Source: Petrolisthes cinctipes
Taxonomy: Eukaryota > Arthropoda > Malacostraca > Decapoda > Porcellanidae
DNA: 64,000 nt
Assembly: GCA_033782935.1 (NCBI GenBank)
Contig: JAWQEG010001420.1
Location: 620,001 to 684,000 of the forward strand
Reading direction: 5' to 3'
The notes under the pieces: model-generated
Seen by the model: only the letters and a program-made list of their open reading frames with translations
What the model was told of the DNA's origin: nothing
Database searches by the model: none
Program-made: the position numbers and the translations under genes
Part shown: piece by piece, positions 34,931-47,800 of the stretch
How the letters are laid out: each line of letters starts with the position of its first letter
Position numbering within the stretch: position 1 is the stretch's first letter

Positions 34931-37500
34931 ATGTGCATGCATCTTCTTTACCCGTTTATATCTCAAATTCAGGCTCAAAACACCCGAAAATTTGATATTT
35001 TTGGGTCCCATGAGCGATCTGTACATGCCTACTCAGTGCTTGAATGTTTTCGAAATATAGGCCCAAAACAGGATAAAATTGATATTTTAGTTGCCCAAAG
35101 TCAATATGTGTATGCATATTCTGTACCCGTTTATATCCCAAATTCAGGCTCAAAACACCCGAAAATTCCATATTTTCGGGTCCCAGAAGCGATCTGTACA
35201 TGCCTACTCAGTGCTTAAAAATTTTCAAAATATAGGCACAAAAAATGCTAAAAATCGATATTTTTGGTGCCCAATGTCGATATGTGAATGCATCTTCAGT
35301 ACTTGTTTATATCTCAAATTCAGGCTCAAAACACCCGAAATTTTGATTTTTTTGGTCCCAGAAGCGATCTGTACATGCCTACTTAGTACTAGAATATTAT
35401 CAAAATATGGGGCAAAAACATGCTAAAATCGATATTTTTGGTGCCCAAAGTCGATATGTGCATGCATCTTCTTTATCCGTTTATATCGCAAATTTGAGAT
35501 CAAAACACCCGAAAATTCGATATTTTTGGGTTCAAGGAGCGATCTGTACATGCCTACTCAGTGTTAGAATATTTTTAAGATACATGTCCAAAACATGCTG
35601 AAAATCGATATTTTATCTGCCCAAAGTCCATATGTGTATGCATATTCTGTACCCGTTTATATCTCAAATTCAGTCTCAAAACACCCGAAAATTCGATATT
35701 TGTAAATTACAGAATCGATCTGTACATGCCTACTCAGTGTTAGAAATTTTAACAGAATACAGGCCGAAAACATGCTGAAAATTGATATTTTAGTTGCACA
35801 AAGTCAATATGTGTATGAATATTCTGTTCCCGTTTACATTCTAAATTCAGGCTGAAAACACCCGAAAATTCCATATTTTTGGGTCCCAGAAGCGATCTGT
35901 ACATGCCTACTCAGTGCTTAAATATTTTCAAAATATAGGCCCAAAACATGCTAAAAATCGAAATTTTAGGTGCCTAATGTCGATATGTGCATGCCTCATA
36001 AGTACCCGTTTATGTCTCAAATTCAGACTCAAAACAACCGAAAATTCGAATTTTTGTTGTCCCAGAAGCGAACTGTACATGCCTACTTAGTACTAGAATA
36101 TTATCAAATTATAGGGCAAAAACATGCTTAAAATCGATATTTTTGGTGCCCAAAGTCGATATGTGCATGCATCTTCTTTACCCGTTTATATCTCAAATTT
36201 GAGATCAAAACACACGAAAATTCGATATTTTTGGATTCAAGGAGCGATCTGTACATGCCTACTCAGTGTTAGAATATTTTCAAAATACAGGTACAAAACA
36301 AATTGAAAATCGATATTTTAGGTGCCCTAAATCGATATGAGCATGCATCTTCTGTACCCGTTTATATCTCAAATTCAGTCTCAAAACACCCGAAAATTCG
36401 ATATTTTTGGGACCCAGAAGCGATCTGTACATGTCTACTCAGTGACAGAATATTTTCAAAATGCAGGCCCAAAACATGCTGAAAAATCGATATTTTAGGT
36501 GCTTAATGTCGATATGTGCATGCATCATCAGTACCCGTTTATATCTCAAATTCAGGCTCAAAACACTCGACAATTCGAATTTTTTTGGTCCCAGAAGCGA
36601 ACTGTACATGCCTACTTAGTACTAGAATATTATCAAAATATAGGGCAAAAACATGCTAAAAATCGATATTTTTGGTGCCCAAAGTCGATATGTGCATGCA
36701 TCTTCTTTTGCCCGTTTATATCTCAAATTCAGGCTCAAAACACACGAAAATTCGATATTTTTGGGTCCCAGAAGCGATCAGTAAGTGTCTACTCAGTGAC
36801 AGAATATTTTCAAAATACAGGACCAAAACATGCTAAAAATCGATATTTTAGGTGCCAAATGTCGATATGTTCATGCATCATCAGTACTCGTTTATATCTC
36901 AAATTCAGTCTCAAAGCACTCGAAAATTCTATATTTTGAGGTCCCAGAAGCGATCTGTACAAGCCTACTCAGTGCTTGAATGTTTTCAAAATATAGGCCC
37001 AAAACATGCTAGAAATCGATATTTTAAGTGTCCAAAGTTAATACATTCAAGCATCTTCTGTACCCGTTTATATCTCAAATTTGTGATTAAAACACACGAA
37101 TATTCGATTTTTTTGGATTCAAGGAGCGATCTGTACATGCCTACTCAGTGTTAGAATATTTTTTTAAATACAGGCACAAAAGAAGTTCAAAATCGATATT
37201 TTAGGTGCCCTAAATCGATATGTGCATGCATCTTCTGTACCCGTTTATATCTCAAATTCAGGCTCAAAACACCCGAAAATTTGATATTTTTGGTCCCAGA
37301 AGCAATCTGTACATGCCTACTCAGTGTTAGAATATTTTAAAGATACATGTCCAAAACATGCTGAAAATCGATATTTTATCTGCCCAAAGTCGATATGTGT
37401 ATGAATATTTTGTACCCGTTTACATCCTAAATTCATGCTGAAAACACCCGAAAATTCCATATTTTGGGACCCAGAAGCGATCTGTACATGCCTACTCAAT

Positions 37501-39040
37501 ACTTAAATATTTTCAAAATATAGGCCCAAAACATGCTAAAAATCGATATTTTTGGTGCCGAAAGACGATATGTGTATGCATCTTCTGTACCCGTTTATAT
37601 CTCAAATTCAGGCTCAAAACCCCAGAAAATTCGATATTTTTGGGTATCAGAAGCGATCTGTACATGTCTTCTCAGTGACAGAATATTTTCATAATACAGG
37701 CCCAAAACATGCTAAACATCGATATTTTAGGTGCCTAATGTCGATATGTGCCTGCATCATCAGTACCCGTTTATATCTCAAATTCAGGCTCAAAATACCC
37801 GAAAATTCGAATTTTTTTTGTTCCAGAAGCGATCTGTACATGCCTACTTAGTACTAGAATATTATTTAAAATATAGGGCAAAAAAATGCTAAAAATCGAT
37901 ATTTTTTAGTGCCCAAAGTCGATATGTGCATGCATCTTCTATACCTGTTTATATCCTAAATTCGAGATCAAAACACACGAAACTTCGATATTTTTGGGTT
38001 CAAGGAGCGATCTGTACATGCCTACTCAGTGTTAGAATATTTTCAAAATACAGGCACAAAACAAGTTCAAAATCGATATTTTATGTGCCCTAAATCAATA
38101 TGTGCATGCATCTTCTGTACCTATTTATATCTAAAATTCAGGCTCAAAACAACCGAAAATTTGATATTTTTGGGTCCCAGAAGCGATCTGTGCATGCATC
38201 TTCAGTACCCTTTTATATCTCAAATTCAGGCTCAATACACCCGAAAATTCGATATTTTTGGGTCCCAGAAGCGATCTGTACATGCCTACTCAGTGCTAAA
38301 ATGCTTTCAAGATACAGGCCCAAAAATGCTGAAAATCGATATTGTAGGTGCAAAAAGTCGATCTATGCATACATCTTCAGTACCCGTTTATATCTCAAAT
38401 TCAGGCTCAAAACACCCGAAAATTCGATATTTTGGGGTCCCAGAAGCGATCTGTACATGCCTACTCAGTGTTTGAATGTTTTCAAAATATAGGCGCAAAA
38501 CAGGATAAAATTGATATTTTAGTTGCCCAAATTCAATATGTTTATGAATATTCTGTACCCGTTTATATCCCAAAGTCAGGCTGAAAACACCCGAAAATTC
38601 CATATTTTCGGGTCCCAGAAGCGATCTGTACATGCCTACTCAGTGCTTAAATATTTTCAAAATATAGGCCCAAAACATGCTAAAAATCGATATTTTTGGT
38701 GCCGAAAGACGATATGTGTATGCATCTTCTGTACCCGTTTATATCTCAAATTCAGGCTCAAAACCCCAGAAAATTCGATATTTTTGGGTATCAGAAGCGA
38801 TCTGTACATGTCTTCTCAGTGACAGAATATTTTCATAATACAGGCCCAAAACATGCTAAACATCGATATTTTAGGTGCCTAATGTCGATATGTGCCTGCA
38901 TCATCAGTACCCGTTTATATCTCAAATTCAGGCTCAAAATACCCGAAAATTCGAATTTTTTTTGTTCCAGAAGCGATCTGTACATGCCTACTTAGTACTA
39001 GAATATTATTTAAAATATAGGGCAAAAACATGCTAAAAAT
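37501..39040 (+). repeat. 1144-bp-spaced duplication within the 176-bp satellite
   Basis: About 390 bp starting near 37501 is repeated almost unchanged from about 38645. The step of 1144 bp is six and a half monomers. Shared private changes include gtgccgaaagacgatatgtg and gtatcagaagcgatc. This part of the array is otherwise more diverged than the A/B domain. Confidence 0.8.
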
Positions 39041-39614
39041 CGATATTTTTGGTGCCCAAAGACGATATGTGCATGCACCTTCTGTAACTGTTTATATCTC
39101 AAATTCAGGCTAAAAAAACCCGAAAATTCGATATTTTTGGGTCCCAGAAGCGATCTGTACATGTCTACTCAGTGACAGAATATTTTCAAAATACAGGCCC
39201 AAAACATGCTAAAAAACGATATTTTTGGTGCCAAATGTCGATATGTGAACGCATCTTCAGTACCTGTTTATATCTCAAATTCAGGCTCAAAACACCCGAA
39301 AATTCGATATTTTTGGGTCCCAGAAGCGATCTGTACATGCCTACTCCTTGCTAGAATATTATCAAAATATACGCCCAAAACATGCTAAAAATCGATTATT
39401 TTGTTGCCCAAGGACGATATGTGCATGCATCTTCTGTACCCGTTTATATCTCAAATTCAGTCTCAAAACACCCGAAAATTCTATATTTTTGGGACCCAGA
39501 AGCGATCTGTACATGTCTACTCAGTGACAGAATATTTTCAAAATTCAGGCCCAAAACATGCTGAAAAATCGATATTTTAGGTGCTTAATGTCGATATGTG
39601 CATGCATCATCAGT

Positions 39615-39626
39615 ACCCGTTTATAT
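39615..39626 (+). repeat. Target-site duplication, left copy (acccgtttatat)
   Basis: The 12-bp satellite sequence acccgtttatat ends where satellite homology stops and reappears at 41455-41466 where it resumes. The first two bases can also be assigned to the element end, so the true length is 10-12 bp. Confidence 0.85.
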
Positions 39627-39662
39627 GGTGGTGAAATCACACTGGCCTGATGATCATAAACG

Positions 39663-39740
39663 GTGAATAAAACCCACTCTTGTTGACGGAAATAATATAT
39701 TAATCCATACAGTTTCGGTGGACACTGCCACCATCTTCAG
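39663..39740 (+). repeat. Penelope-like terminal inverted repeat, left
   Basis: Matches the reverse complement of 41379-41456 with only minor differences (aataatat versus aattatat). Contains a short hairpin with arms ccacc and ggtgg. Confidence 0.9.
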
Positions 39741-39893
39741 TGGTCTAGCTAGCGAGAAGAAAGGAATGACATAGATAGTACATAGGTATGAACTTATATA
39801 CAGTTTGTGGAGGGGGGAGGGAAGGAGGTGTCAGTGGGATGGGGAAGAAGGAGGTGTCGGTGAGGGCAGATCACGTGTTAATCCCCTTGGACG

Positions 39894-41376
39894 TCACCTT
39901 GGTGTGGGTGAGGTGAGGTGAGGTGTGTGTGGTGAGGGAAGGGACATTTCTACCAAGGATCTCATTATTGGGTCTAATTTATACATACCATAACTAAGGT
40001 TGAAATTGCGGTATTTTTCAATGCACATTGATTCGATTATCTTACGTTTTCTAAAGTCGTTGCTTTTATACATCAGATGGCTACCTTGCCAATCAATTCT
40101 ATGATTGGCATTACAAACATGGTTAAAAATAGCATTGTTTAAATTACAAGTCTTAGTGGCATATTTATGTTCCTTAATTCTAGTTTCTAGGTTTCGGCCA
40201 GTCTCTCCTATGTAAACTAGTTCACAATCTTTGCATGGAATTTTATATATCCCTGCTTCTGTCGGGGTTCTAAATTTGTTTTTTACTAACTTTGATTTAA
40301 TAGTTGAGGTGTATTTAAAGGCTATATTTACATCACTTGTGTGACAAATAGACCTCACCATACTCAAATCAGAGATGTAAGGCAATGTGAGAAAACGTTT
40401 CATTTGTGTGGTGGGTTTTTTTGGAGCATAGTGAGATTGCCTTGCTTTAAGGTAGGCTTTTTTTATGAACCAAGGGGGGTATTTTAAATTTTGAAAGATT
40501 TTCCAAATCAGCTGATTTTCTTCATGTATATGCTTTGGACTGCAAATTCTGAGGACTCTAAGGAACATTGATGAGATGACAGACAATTTTGTGGCCGAAT
40601 GGTGATACGAATAGTAATGAATGAACAAATTACAACTGGTAGGCTTCCTATACACTTTGAAGCTTAGTAAATGATTAAGTTTTACTACTAATACATCTAG
40701 AAACGGAAGTACGCCACCGTTCTCCCATTCGACTTTAAAATTGATGGATGGTGCAAGGTGATTAAGCTGGTGGAAGAAATCATCAAAGTTGTCAAGGGCT
40801 GAGGGCCAAAAATGAAAAAATATCGTCTACGTAGCGAAACCAAACGAGATGAGGGGGGGAGATATGTGGTAGTAGTTCCGTTTCAAAATACTCCATAAAT
40901 AAATTACTTAAAATGGGTGACAGTGGGGAACCCATACCCATGCCAAAACATTGCATATAATAGTTATTATTGAAAGAAAAAGCATTTGAAGTTACACATA
41001 ATTTTACAAGTTCTATGAAAGTGTCGACTGGCATGCCCAAATCAATATCACAGTCAGGCAATTTATTAGCAAGAAATTCTAGGACATCATTAATGGGAAC
41101 TTTAGTGAACAATGAATCGACATCGAAACTAACCATTTTACCAGAGAAAAGATTAAGTTGTTTAATTTTGTCTATAAAATCAGAGGAATTCTTCACATGG
41201 GCTGGAGAAACAGTACCTATGATGGGAGCTAATTTATTGACAAGGAACTGTGATAATTTATACGTAAAACAACCTGACTGTGAGATGATAGGACTAATTG
41301 GAATATTATCTTTGTGTGTCTTTGGTAAGCCATACATATATGGTAACTTTGGATTGATCTGAATAAATGTCTTGCT
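39894..41376 (-). pseudogene. Penelope-like RT and GIY-YIG endonuclease, one frameshift
   Basis: RT part (41337-40792): YGLPKTHK, MVSFDVDSLFTKVP (motif A), GMGMGSPLSPILSNLFMEYF (motif B) and WFRYVDDIF with the catalytic YVDD. After DDIFSF one extra base in the A5 run at 40808-40812 shifts the frame; the continuation reads WPSALDNFDDFFHQLNH and joins VYRKPTSCN. The endonuclease part (to 39894) has AGIYKIPCKDCELVYIGETGR (GIY at about 40253-40245, YIG ending 40206), R159 in ETRIKEH and E208 in RKIIESM, the expected catalytic set of GIY-YIG nucleases, numbered in the 253-residue open frame. The enzyme pair nicks the target and primes reverse transcription. N-terminal RT is missing, so this copy is defective even if the frameshift is an assembly error. 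Confidence 0.88.
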
Positions 41377-41378
41377 GT

Positions 41379-41456
41379 CTGAAGATGGTGGCAGTGTCCA
41401 CCGAAACTGTATGGATTAATATATAATTTCCGTCAACAAGAGTGGGTTTTATTCAC
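41379..41456 (+). repeat. Penelope-like terminal inverted repeat, right
   Basis: Partner of 39663-39740, ending gtgggttttattcac at the junction with the satellite. Confidence 0.9.
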
Positions 41457-41466
41457 CCGTTTATAT
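41455..41466 (+). repeat. Target-site duplication, right copy (acccgtttatat)
   Basis: Second copy of the duplicated satellite 12-mer; the monomer continues in register with ctcaaattcaggctc. Confidence 0.85.
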
Positions 41467-44400
41467 CTCAAATTCAGGCTCAAAACACTCGAAAATTCGA
41501 ATTTTTTTGGTCCCAGAAGCGATCTGTACATGCCTACTTAGTACTAGAATATTATCAAAATATGGGGCAAAAACATGCTAAAAATCGATATTTTTGGTGC
41601 CCAAAGTCGATATGTGCATGCATCTTCTTTACCCGTTTAAATCTCAAATTTGAGATCAAAACACCCGAAAATTCGATATTTTTGGGTTCAAGGAGCGATC
41701 TGTACATGCCTACTTAGTGTTAGAATATTTTTATGATACATGTCCAAAACATGCTGAAAATCGATATTTTATCTGCCCAAAGTCGATATGTGTATGCATA
41801 TTCTGTACCCGTTTATATCTCAAATTCAGTCTCAAAACACCCGAAAATTCGATATTCGTAAATCACAGAATCGATCTGTACATGCCTACTCAGTGTTAGA
41901 ATTTTTAACAGAATACAGGCCCAAAACATGCTGAAAATTGATATTTTAGTTGCCCAAAGTCAATATGTGTATGAATAATCAGTACCCGTTTACATCTTAA
42001 ATTCAGGCTGAAAACACCCGAAAATTCCATATTTTTGGGTCCCAGAAGCGATCTGTACATGCCTACTCAGTGCTTAAATATTTTCAAAATATAGGCCCAA
42101 AACATGCTAAAAATCGATATTTTTGGTGCCCAAAGACGATATGTGCATGCATCTTCTGTACCCGTTTATATCTCAAATTGAGGCTCAAAACACCCGAAAA
42201 TTCGATATTTTTGGGTCCCAGAAGCGATCTGTACATGCCTACTTAGTACTAGAATATTATTTAAAATATAGGGCAAAAACATGCCAAAAATCGATATTTT
42301 TGGTGCCCAAAGTCGATATGTGCATGCATCTTCTTTACCCGCTTATATCTCAAATTTGAGATAAAAAAACACGAAAATTCGATATTTTTGGATTCAAGGA
42401 GCGATCTGTACATGCCTACTCAGTGTTAGAATATTTTCAAAATACAGGTACAAAACAAGTTCAAAATCGATATTATAAGTGCCCTAAATCAATATGTGCA
42501 TGCATCTTCTGTACCCGTTTATATCTCAAATTCAGGCTCAAAACACCCGAAAATTTGATATTTTTGGGTCCCAGTAGCGATCTGTGCATGCATCTTCAGT
42601 ACCCTTTTATATCTCAAATTCTGGCTCAAAACACCCGAAAATTCGATATTTTTTGGTCCCAGAAGCGATCTGTACATGCCTAGTCAGTGCTTGAATGTTT
42701 TTAATATATAGGCCCAAAACATGCTGAAAATCGATATTTTATCTGCCCAAAGTCGATATGTGTATGCATATTCTGTACCCGTTAATATCTCAAATTCATG
42801 CTCAAAACACCCGAAAATTCGATATTTTTGGGTCACAGAAACGATCTGTACTCAGTGCTTGAATGTTTTCAAAATATAGGCCCCAAACAGGATAAAATTG
42901 ATATTTTAGTTGCCCAAAGTCAATATGTGTATGCATATTCTGTACCCGTTTATATCCCAAATTCAGGCTGAAAACGCCCGAAAATTCCATATTTTTGGGT
43001 CTCAGAAGCGATCTGTACATGCCTACTCAGTGCTTAAATATATTCAAAATATAGGTACAAAAAATGCTAAAAATCGATATTTTTGGTGCCCTATGTCGAT
43101 ATGTGAATGCATCTTCAGTACTCGTTTATATCTCAAATTCAGGCTCAAAACAAACGAAAAATTCGATATTTTTGGGACCCAGAAGCAATTTGTACATATC
43201 TACTCAGTGACAGAATATTTTCAAAATACAGGCCTAAAACATGCTGAAAAATCGATATTTTAGGTGCTTAATGTCGATATTTGCATGCATCATCAGTACC
43301 AGTTTATATCTCAAATTCAGGCTCAAAACATTTGAAAATTCGAATTTTTTTGGTCCCAGAAGCGATCTGTACATGCCTACTTAGTACTAGAATATTATCA
43401 AAATATGGGGCAAAAACATGCTAAAAATCGATATTTTTGGTGCCCAAAGTCGATATGTGCATGCATCTTCTTTACCCGTTTATATCTTAAATTTGAGATC
43501 AATACACCCAAAAATTCGATATTTTTCGGTTCATGGAGCGATCTGTACATGCCTACTCAGTGTTAGAATATTTTCAAAATACAGGCACAAAACAAGTTCA
43601 AAATCGATATTTTAAGTGCCCTAAATCAATATGTGCATGCATCTTCTGTACCCGTTTATATCTCAAATTCATCCTCAAAACAACCGAAAATTTGATATTT
43701 TGGGGTCCCAGAAGCGATCTGTGCATGAATCTTCAGTACCTTTTTTTATCTCAAAATCAGGCGAAAAAAAAAAAACGAAAATTCGATATTTTTTGGTCCC
43801 AGAAGCGATCTGTAGATGCCTACTCAGAGCTAGAATGCTTTTAAGATACAGGCCCAAAACATGCTGAAAATCGATATTGTAGGTGCAAAAAGTCGATCTA
43901 TGTATACATCTTCAGTACCCGTTTATATCTCAAATTCAGGCTCAAAACACACAAAAATCCGATATTTTGGGGTCCCAGAAGCGATCTGTACATGCCTACT
44001 CAGTGCTTCAATGTTTTTAAAATATAGGCCCAAAACATGCTAAAAATCGATATTTTGGGTGTCCAAAGTCGATATATTCATGCATCTTCTGTACCCGTTT
44101 ATATCTCAAATTCGTGATTAAAACACACGAATATTCGATTTTTTTGGATTCAAGGAGCGATCTGTACATGCCTACTCAGTGTTAGAATATTTTCAAATAC
44201 AGGCACAAAACATGCTAAAAATCGATATTTTTGGTGCCCAAGGACGATATGTGCATGTATCTTCTGTACCCGTTTATATCCCAAATTCAGGCTGAAAAAA
44301 CCCGAAAATTCCATATTTTTGGGTCCCAGAAGCGATCTGTACATGCCTACTCAGTGCTTAAATATATTCAAAATATATGCCCAAAAAATGCTAAAAATCG

Positions 44401-44816
44401 ATATTTTAGGAACTTAATGTCGATATGTGCATGCATCATCTTTAATCGTTTACATCTCAAATTTTTGATCAAAACACGAAAATTCGATATTTTGTGTTCA
44501 AGGAGCGATCTGTACATGCCTACTCAGTGTTAGAATATTTTCAAAATACAGGCACAAAACAAGTTCAAAATCGATAATTTATGTGCCCTAAATAAATATG
44601 TGCATGAATCTTCTGTACCCGTTTATATCTCAAATTCAGGCTCAAAACAACCGAAAAATTGATATTTTTGGGTCCCAGAAGCGATCTGTACATGCCTACT
44701 CAATGACAGAATATTTTCAAAATACAGGCCCAAAACATGCTAAAAAACGATATTTTAGGTGCCTAATGTCGATAAGTGCATGCATCATCAGTACCCGTTT
44801 ATATCTCAAAATCAGG
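41467..44816 (+). repeat. 176-bp satellite array, right part
   Basis: Continuation of the same satellite after the Penelope-like insertion. Monomers are more diverged than in the A/B domain and include shortened ones, for example around 42851 where a half unit lacks tacatgcc. The array stops abruptly within the first half-unit, after atctcaaaatcagg. Confidence 0.93.
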
Positions 44817-47800
44817 GAGGGGAGTGTCATTGCAGAGCTTGGACTGTAAATATCAAGTCATTCATGGGGTGGTGGGTGTGTGGGTGTCATTACAGTACTT
44901 GGACAGTAAATATCAATAGTCATTCATAGAGTGGTGGGTGTGTGGGTGTCATTACAGTGCTTGGACTGTAAATATCAACAGTCATTCATGGGGTGGTGGG
45001 TGTGTGGGTGTCATTACAGTGCATGGAGTGTAAATATCAACAGACATTCATTTAGTGGTTCGTGTAGGGTTGTCATTACAGTGCTTGGACTGTGAATATC
45101 AACCATCATTCATGGGGTGGTGGGTGTGTAGTGTCATTACAGTACTTGGACAGTAAATATCAATAGTCATTCATGGAGTGGTGGGTGTGTGGGTGTCATT
45201 ACAGTGCTTTAACTGTAAGTATTAACAGTCATTCATGGGGTGGTGTGTGTGTGGGTTTCATTTCAGTGCTTTAACTGTAAATATCAACAGTCATTCATGG
45301 GAAGGGGAGTGTCATTGCAGTGCTTGGACTGTAAATATCAAGTCATTCATGGGGTGGTGGGTGTGTGGGTGTCATTACAGTACTTGGACAGTAAATATCA
45401 ATAGTCATTCATGGGGTGGTGGGTGTGTGGGTGTCATTACAGTGCTTGGACTGTAAATATCAACAGTCATTCATGGGGTGGTGGGTGTGTGGGTGTCATT
45501 ACAGTGCATGGAGTGTAAATATCAACCGTCTTTCATGGGGTAGTGGGTGTTTGGGTGTCATTATATTGCTTGGACTGTAAATATCAACAGCTATTCATGG
45601 GGTGGTGGGTGTGTGGGTGTCATTACAGTAATTGGACTGTAAATATCAACAGACATTTATAGGGTAGTGGGTGTGTGGGTGTCATTACAGTGCTTGGTCT
45701 GTAAATATCAACAGTCATTCATTTAGTTTTTAGTGTAGGGGTGTCATTACAGTGCTTGGACTGGGATTATCAACCGTCATTCATGGGGTGCTGGGTGTGT
45801 GGGTGTCATTACAGTGCTTGGAGTGTAAATATCAACAGTTATTTATGGGATGGGGTGTGTGTGTGTCATTACAGTGCTTGGACTGTAAATATCAACAGTC
45901 ATTCATGGGGTGGGGGGGTGGGGGTGTCATTACAGTGCTTGGACTGTAAATATCAACAGTTATTCATTGAGTGTTGGGTGTGTGGGTGTCATTACAGTAC
46001 TTGGACTATAAATATCAATGGTCATTAATGGGGTGGTGGATGTGTGGGTGTCATTACAGTGCATGGAATGTAAATATCAACAGTCATTTATGAGTTGGAG
46101 GGTGTGTGGGTGTATTACAGTGCTTAGACTGTAAATATCAATAGTCAATCATGGGGTGTTTAGTGTGTGGGTGTTAATACAGTGCTTGAATTGTAAATAT
46201 CAACAGTCATTCATGGGGAAATAGATGTGTAGGTGTCATTATAGTTCTTGGATTGTAAATATCAACAGTCATTCATGGGGTGGTGGGTGAGTGGGTGTCA
46301 TTATAGTGCTTGGATTGTAAATATCAACTGTCATTCATGGTGTGTGTGGGTGCTATTGCAGAGTTTGGAGTGTAAATATCAACAGTCATTCATAGTTTGG
46401 GGGGAATGTGTGTCATTAAAGTGCTTGGACTGTAAATATTAACAGTCATTCAAGGGGTGGTGGGTGTGTAGGTGTAATTACAGTGCTTAGAGTGTAAACA
46501 TCAAGTCATTCATGTGGTGGTGGGTGTCATTACAGTACTTTGACTGTAAATATCAACAGTCATTCATGGGGTGATGGTTGTTTGGGTGTCATTACAGTGC
46601 TTGGACTGTAAATATCAGCAGTCATTAATGGGGTGGTGGGTGTCATTACAGTGCTTGGACTGTATACATCAACAGTTATTCATGGGAAGGTGGGTGTGTG
46701 GGTGTCATTACAGTGCTTAGACTGTAAATATTAACCATCATTCATTCGGTTATGGTTGTGTGGGTGTCATTACAGTGCTTGGAGTGTAAGTATCAACAGT
46801 CATTCATGGGTTGGTGGGTGTGTGGGTGTCATTACAATGCTTGGACTGTAAATATCAACAGTCATTCATGTGGTGGTGGTTTGTTGGTGTCATTACAGTG
46901 CTTGGATTGTAAATATCAACAGTCATTAATTAGGTGGTGGGTGTGTGGGTTTCATTACAGTGCTTGGACTGTAAATATCAACTGTCATTCATTGGGTGTG
47001 TCAGTGACATTACAGTGCTTGTACTGTAAATATCACCAGACACTCTTGGGTTGGTGTGTGTGTGTGTCATTACAGTGCTTGGACTGTAAATATTAACTGT
47101 TATTGAAGGGGTGTGTCGGTGACATTACAGTGATTGTACTGTAAATATCAACAATCATTCATGGGTTGGTGGGTGTGTGTGTCATTACAGTGCTTGGACT
47201 GTAAATATCCACAGTCATTCATGGGGTAGTGGGTGTTTGGGTGTCATTATATTGGACTGTAAATATCAACAGCCATTCATGGGGTGGTGGGTGTGTGGGT
47301 GTCATTACAGTAATTGGACTGTAACTATTAACAGTTATTCATGGGGTGGTGGGTGTGTGGGTGTCATTACAGTGTTTGGACTGTAAATATCAACAGTCAT
47401 TCATGAGTTGGTGAATGTGTGGGTGCTTGGACAGCAAATATTAACGGTCATTTATGGGGTGGTGGGTGTGTGGGTGTCATTACAGTGATTTGACTTTAAA
47501 TATCAACAGTCATTCATGGGATGGTAAGTGTGTTAGTGTCATTACATTGCTTGGACTGTTAATATCAACAGACATTTATAAGGTGGTGGGTGTGTGGGTG
47601 TCATTACAATGCTTGGACTGTAAATATCAACTGTCATTTATGGGGTTGGGGGTGTCTAGGTCTCATTACAGTGCTTGGAATGTAAATATCAACAGTCAGT
47701 CATGGAGTGGATGGTGTGTGAGTGTCATGACAGTGCTTGGACTGTAAATATCAACTGTCATTCATGGTGTATGTGGGTGCTATTACAGAGCTTGGACTGT

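Larger units (their letters stand above)
14463..39626 (+). repeat. 176-bp satellite array, left part
   Basis: Tandem monomers with a 176-bp period (equivalent points recur at 20271, 20447 and 20623). Each monomer carries a first half starting gaaaatcgatatttt with tgcatgcatcttct and acccgtttatatctc, and a second half starting gaaaattcgatattttt with gatctgtacatgcctactc. The halves are recognisably related (gaaaat-cgatattt, gtcgatatgtgcatgc versus agcgatctgtacatgc, caggctcaaaaca versus caggcccaaaaca), so the monomer is a diverged dimer of ~88-bp units. Together with 41455-44816 there are about 160 monomers. Short open frames repeat along the plus strand but each meets a stop every monomer or two; not genes. 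Confidence 0.95.
39627..41454 (-). mobile_element. Penelope-like retroelement, 5'-truncated, in the satellite
   Basis: A 1.83-kb insertion read right to left with a Penelope-type RT followed by a GIY-YIG endonuclease. It is bounded by ~78-bp inverted terminal repeats (39663-39740 and 41379-41456, from gtgaataaaacccac to ccatcttcag), plus a 35-bp tail at the left end only, and by a 10-12 bp duplication of satellite sequence. Inverted or direct terminal repeats with an extra tail on one side are usual in this order. The coding part starts at the YGLPKTHK motif, so the N-terminal portion of the RT is absent. Confidence 0.9.

Noticed and set aside
39627..39675. ctgatga followed 11 bases later by gaataaaa on the plus strand, as a hammerhead core
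   Set aside because: The 11 bases cannot form a stem II that leaves the GAA free, and it is antisense to the element.
14463..44816. Dozens of plus-strand open frames of 60-160 codons resembling one another
   Set aside because: They are satellite monomers read in rotating frames (176 is not a multiple of 3), meet stops every one or two monomers, and show no codon-level constraint.
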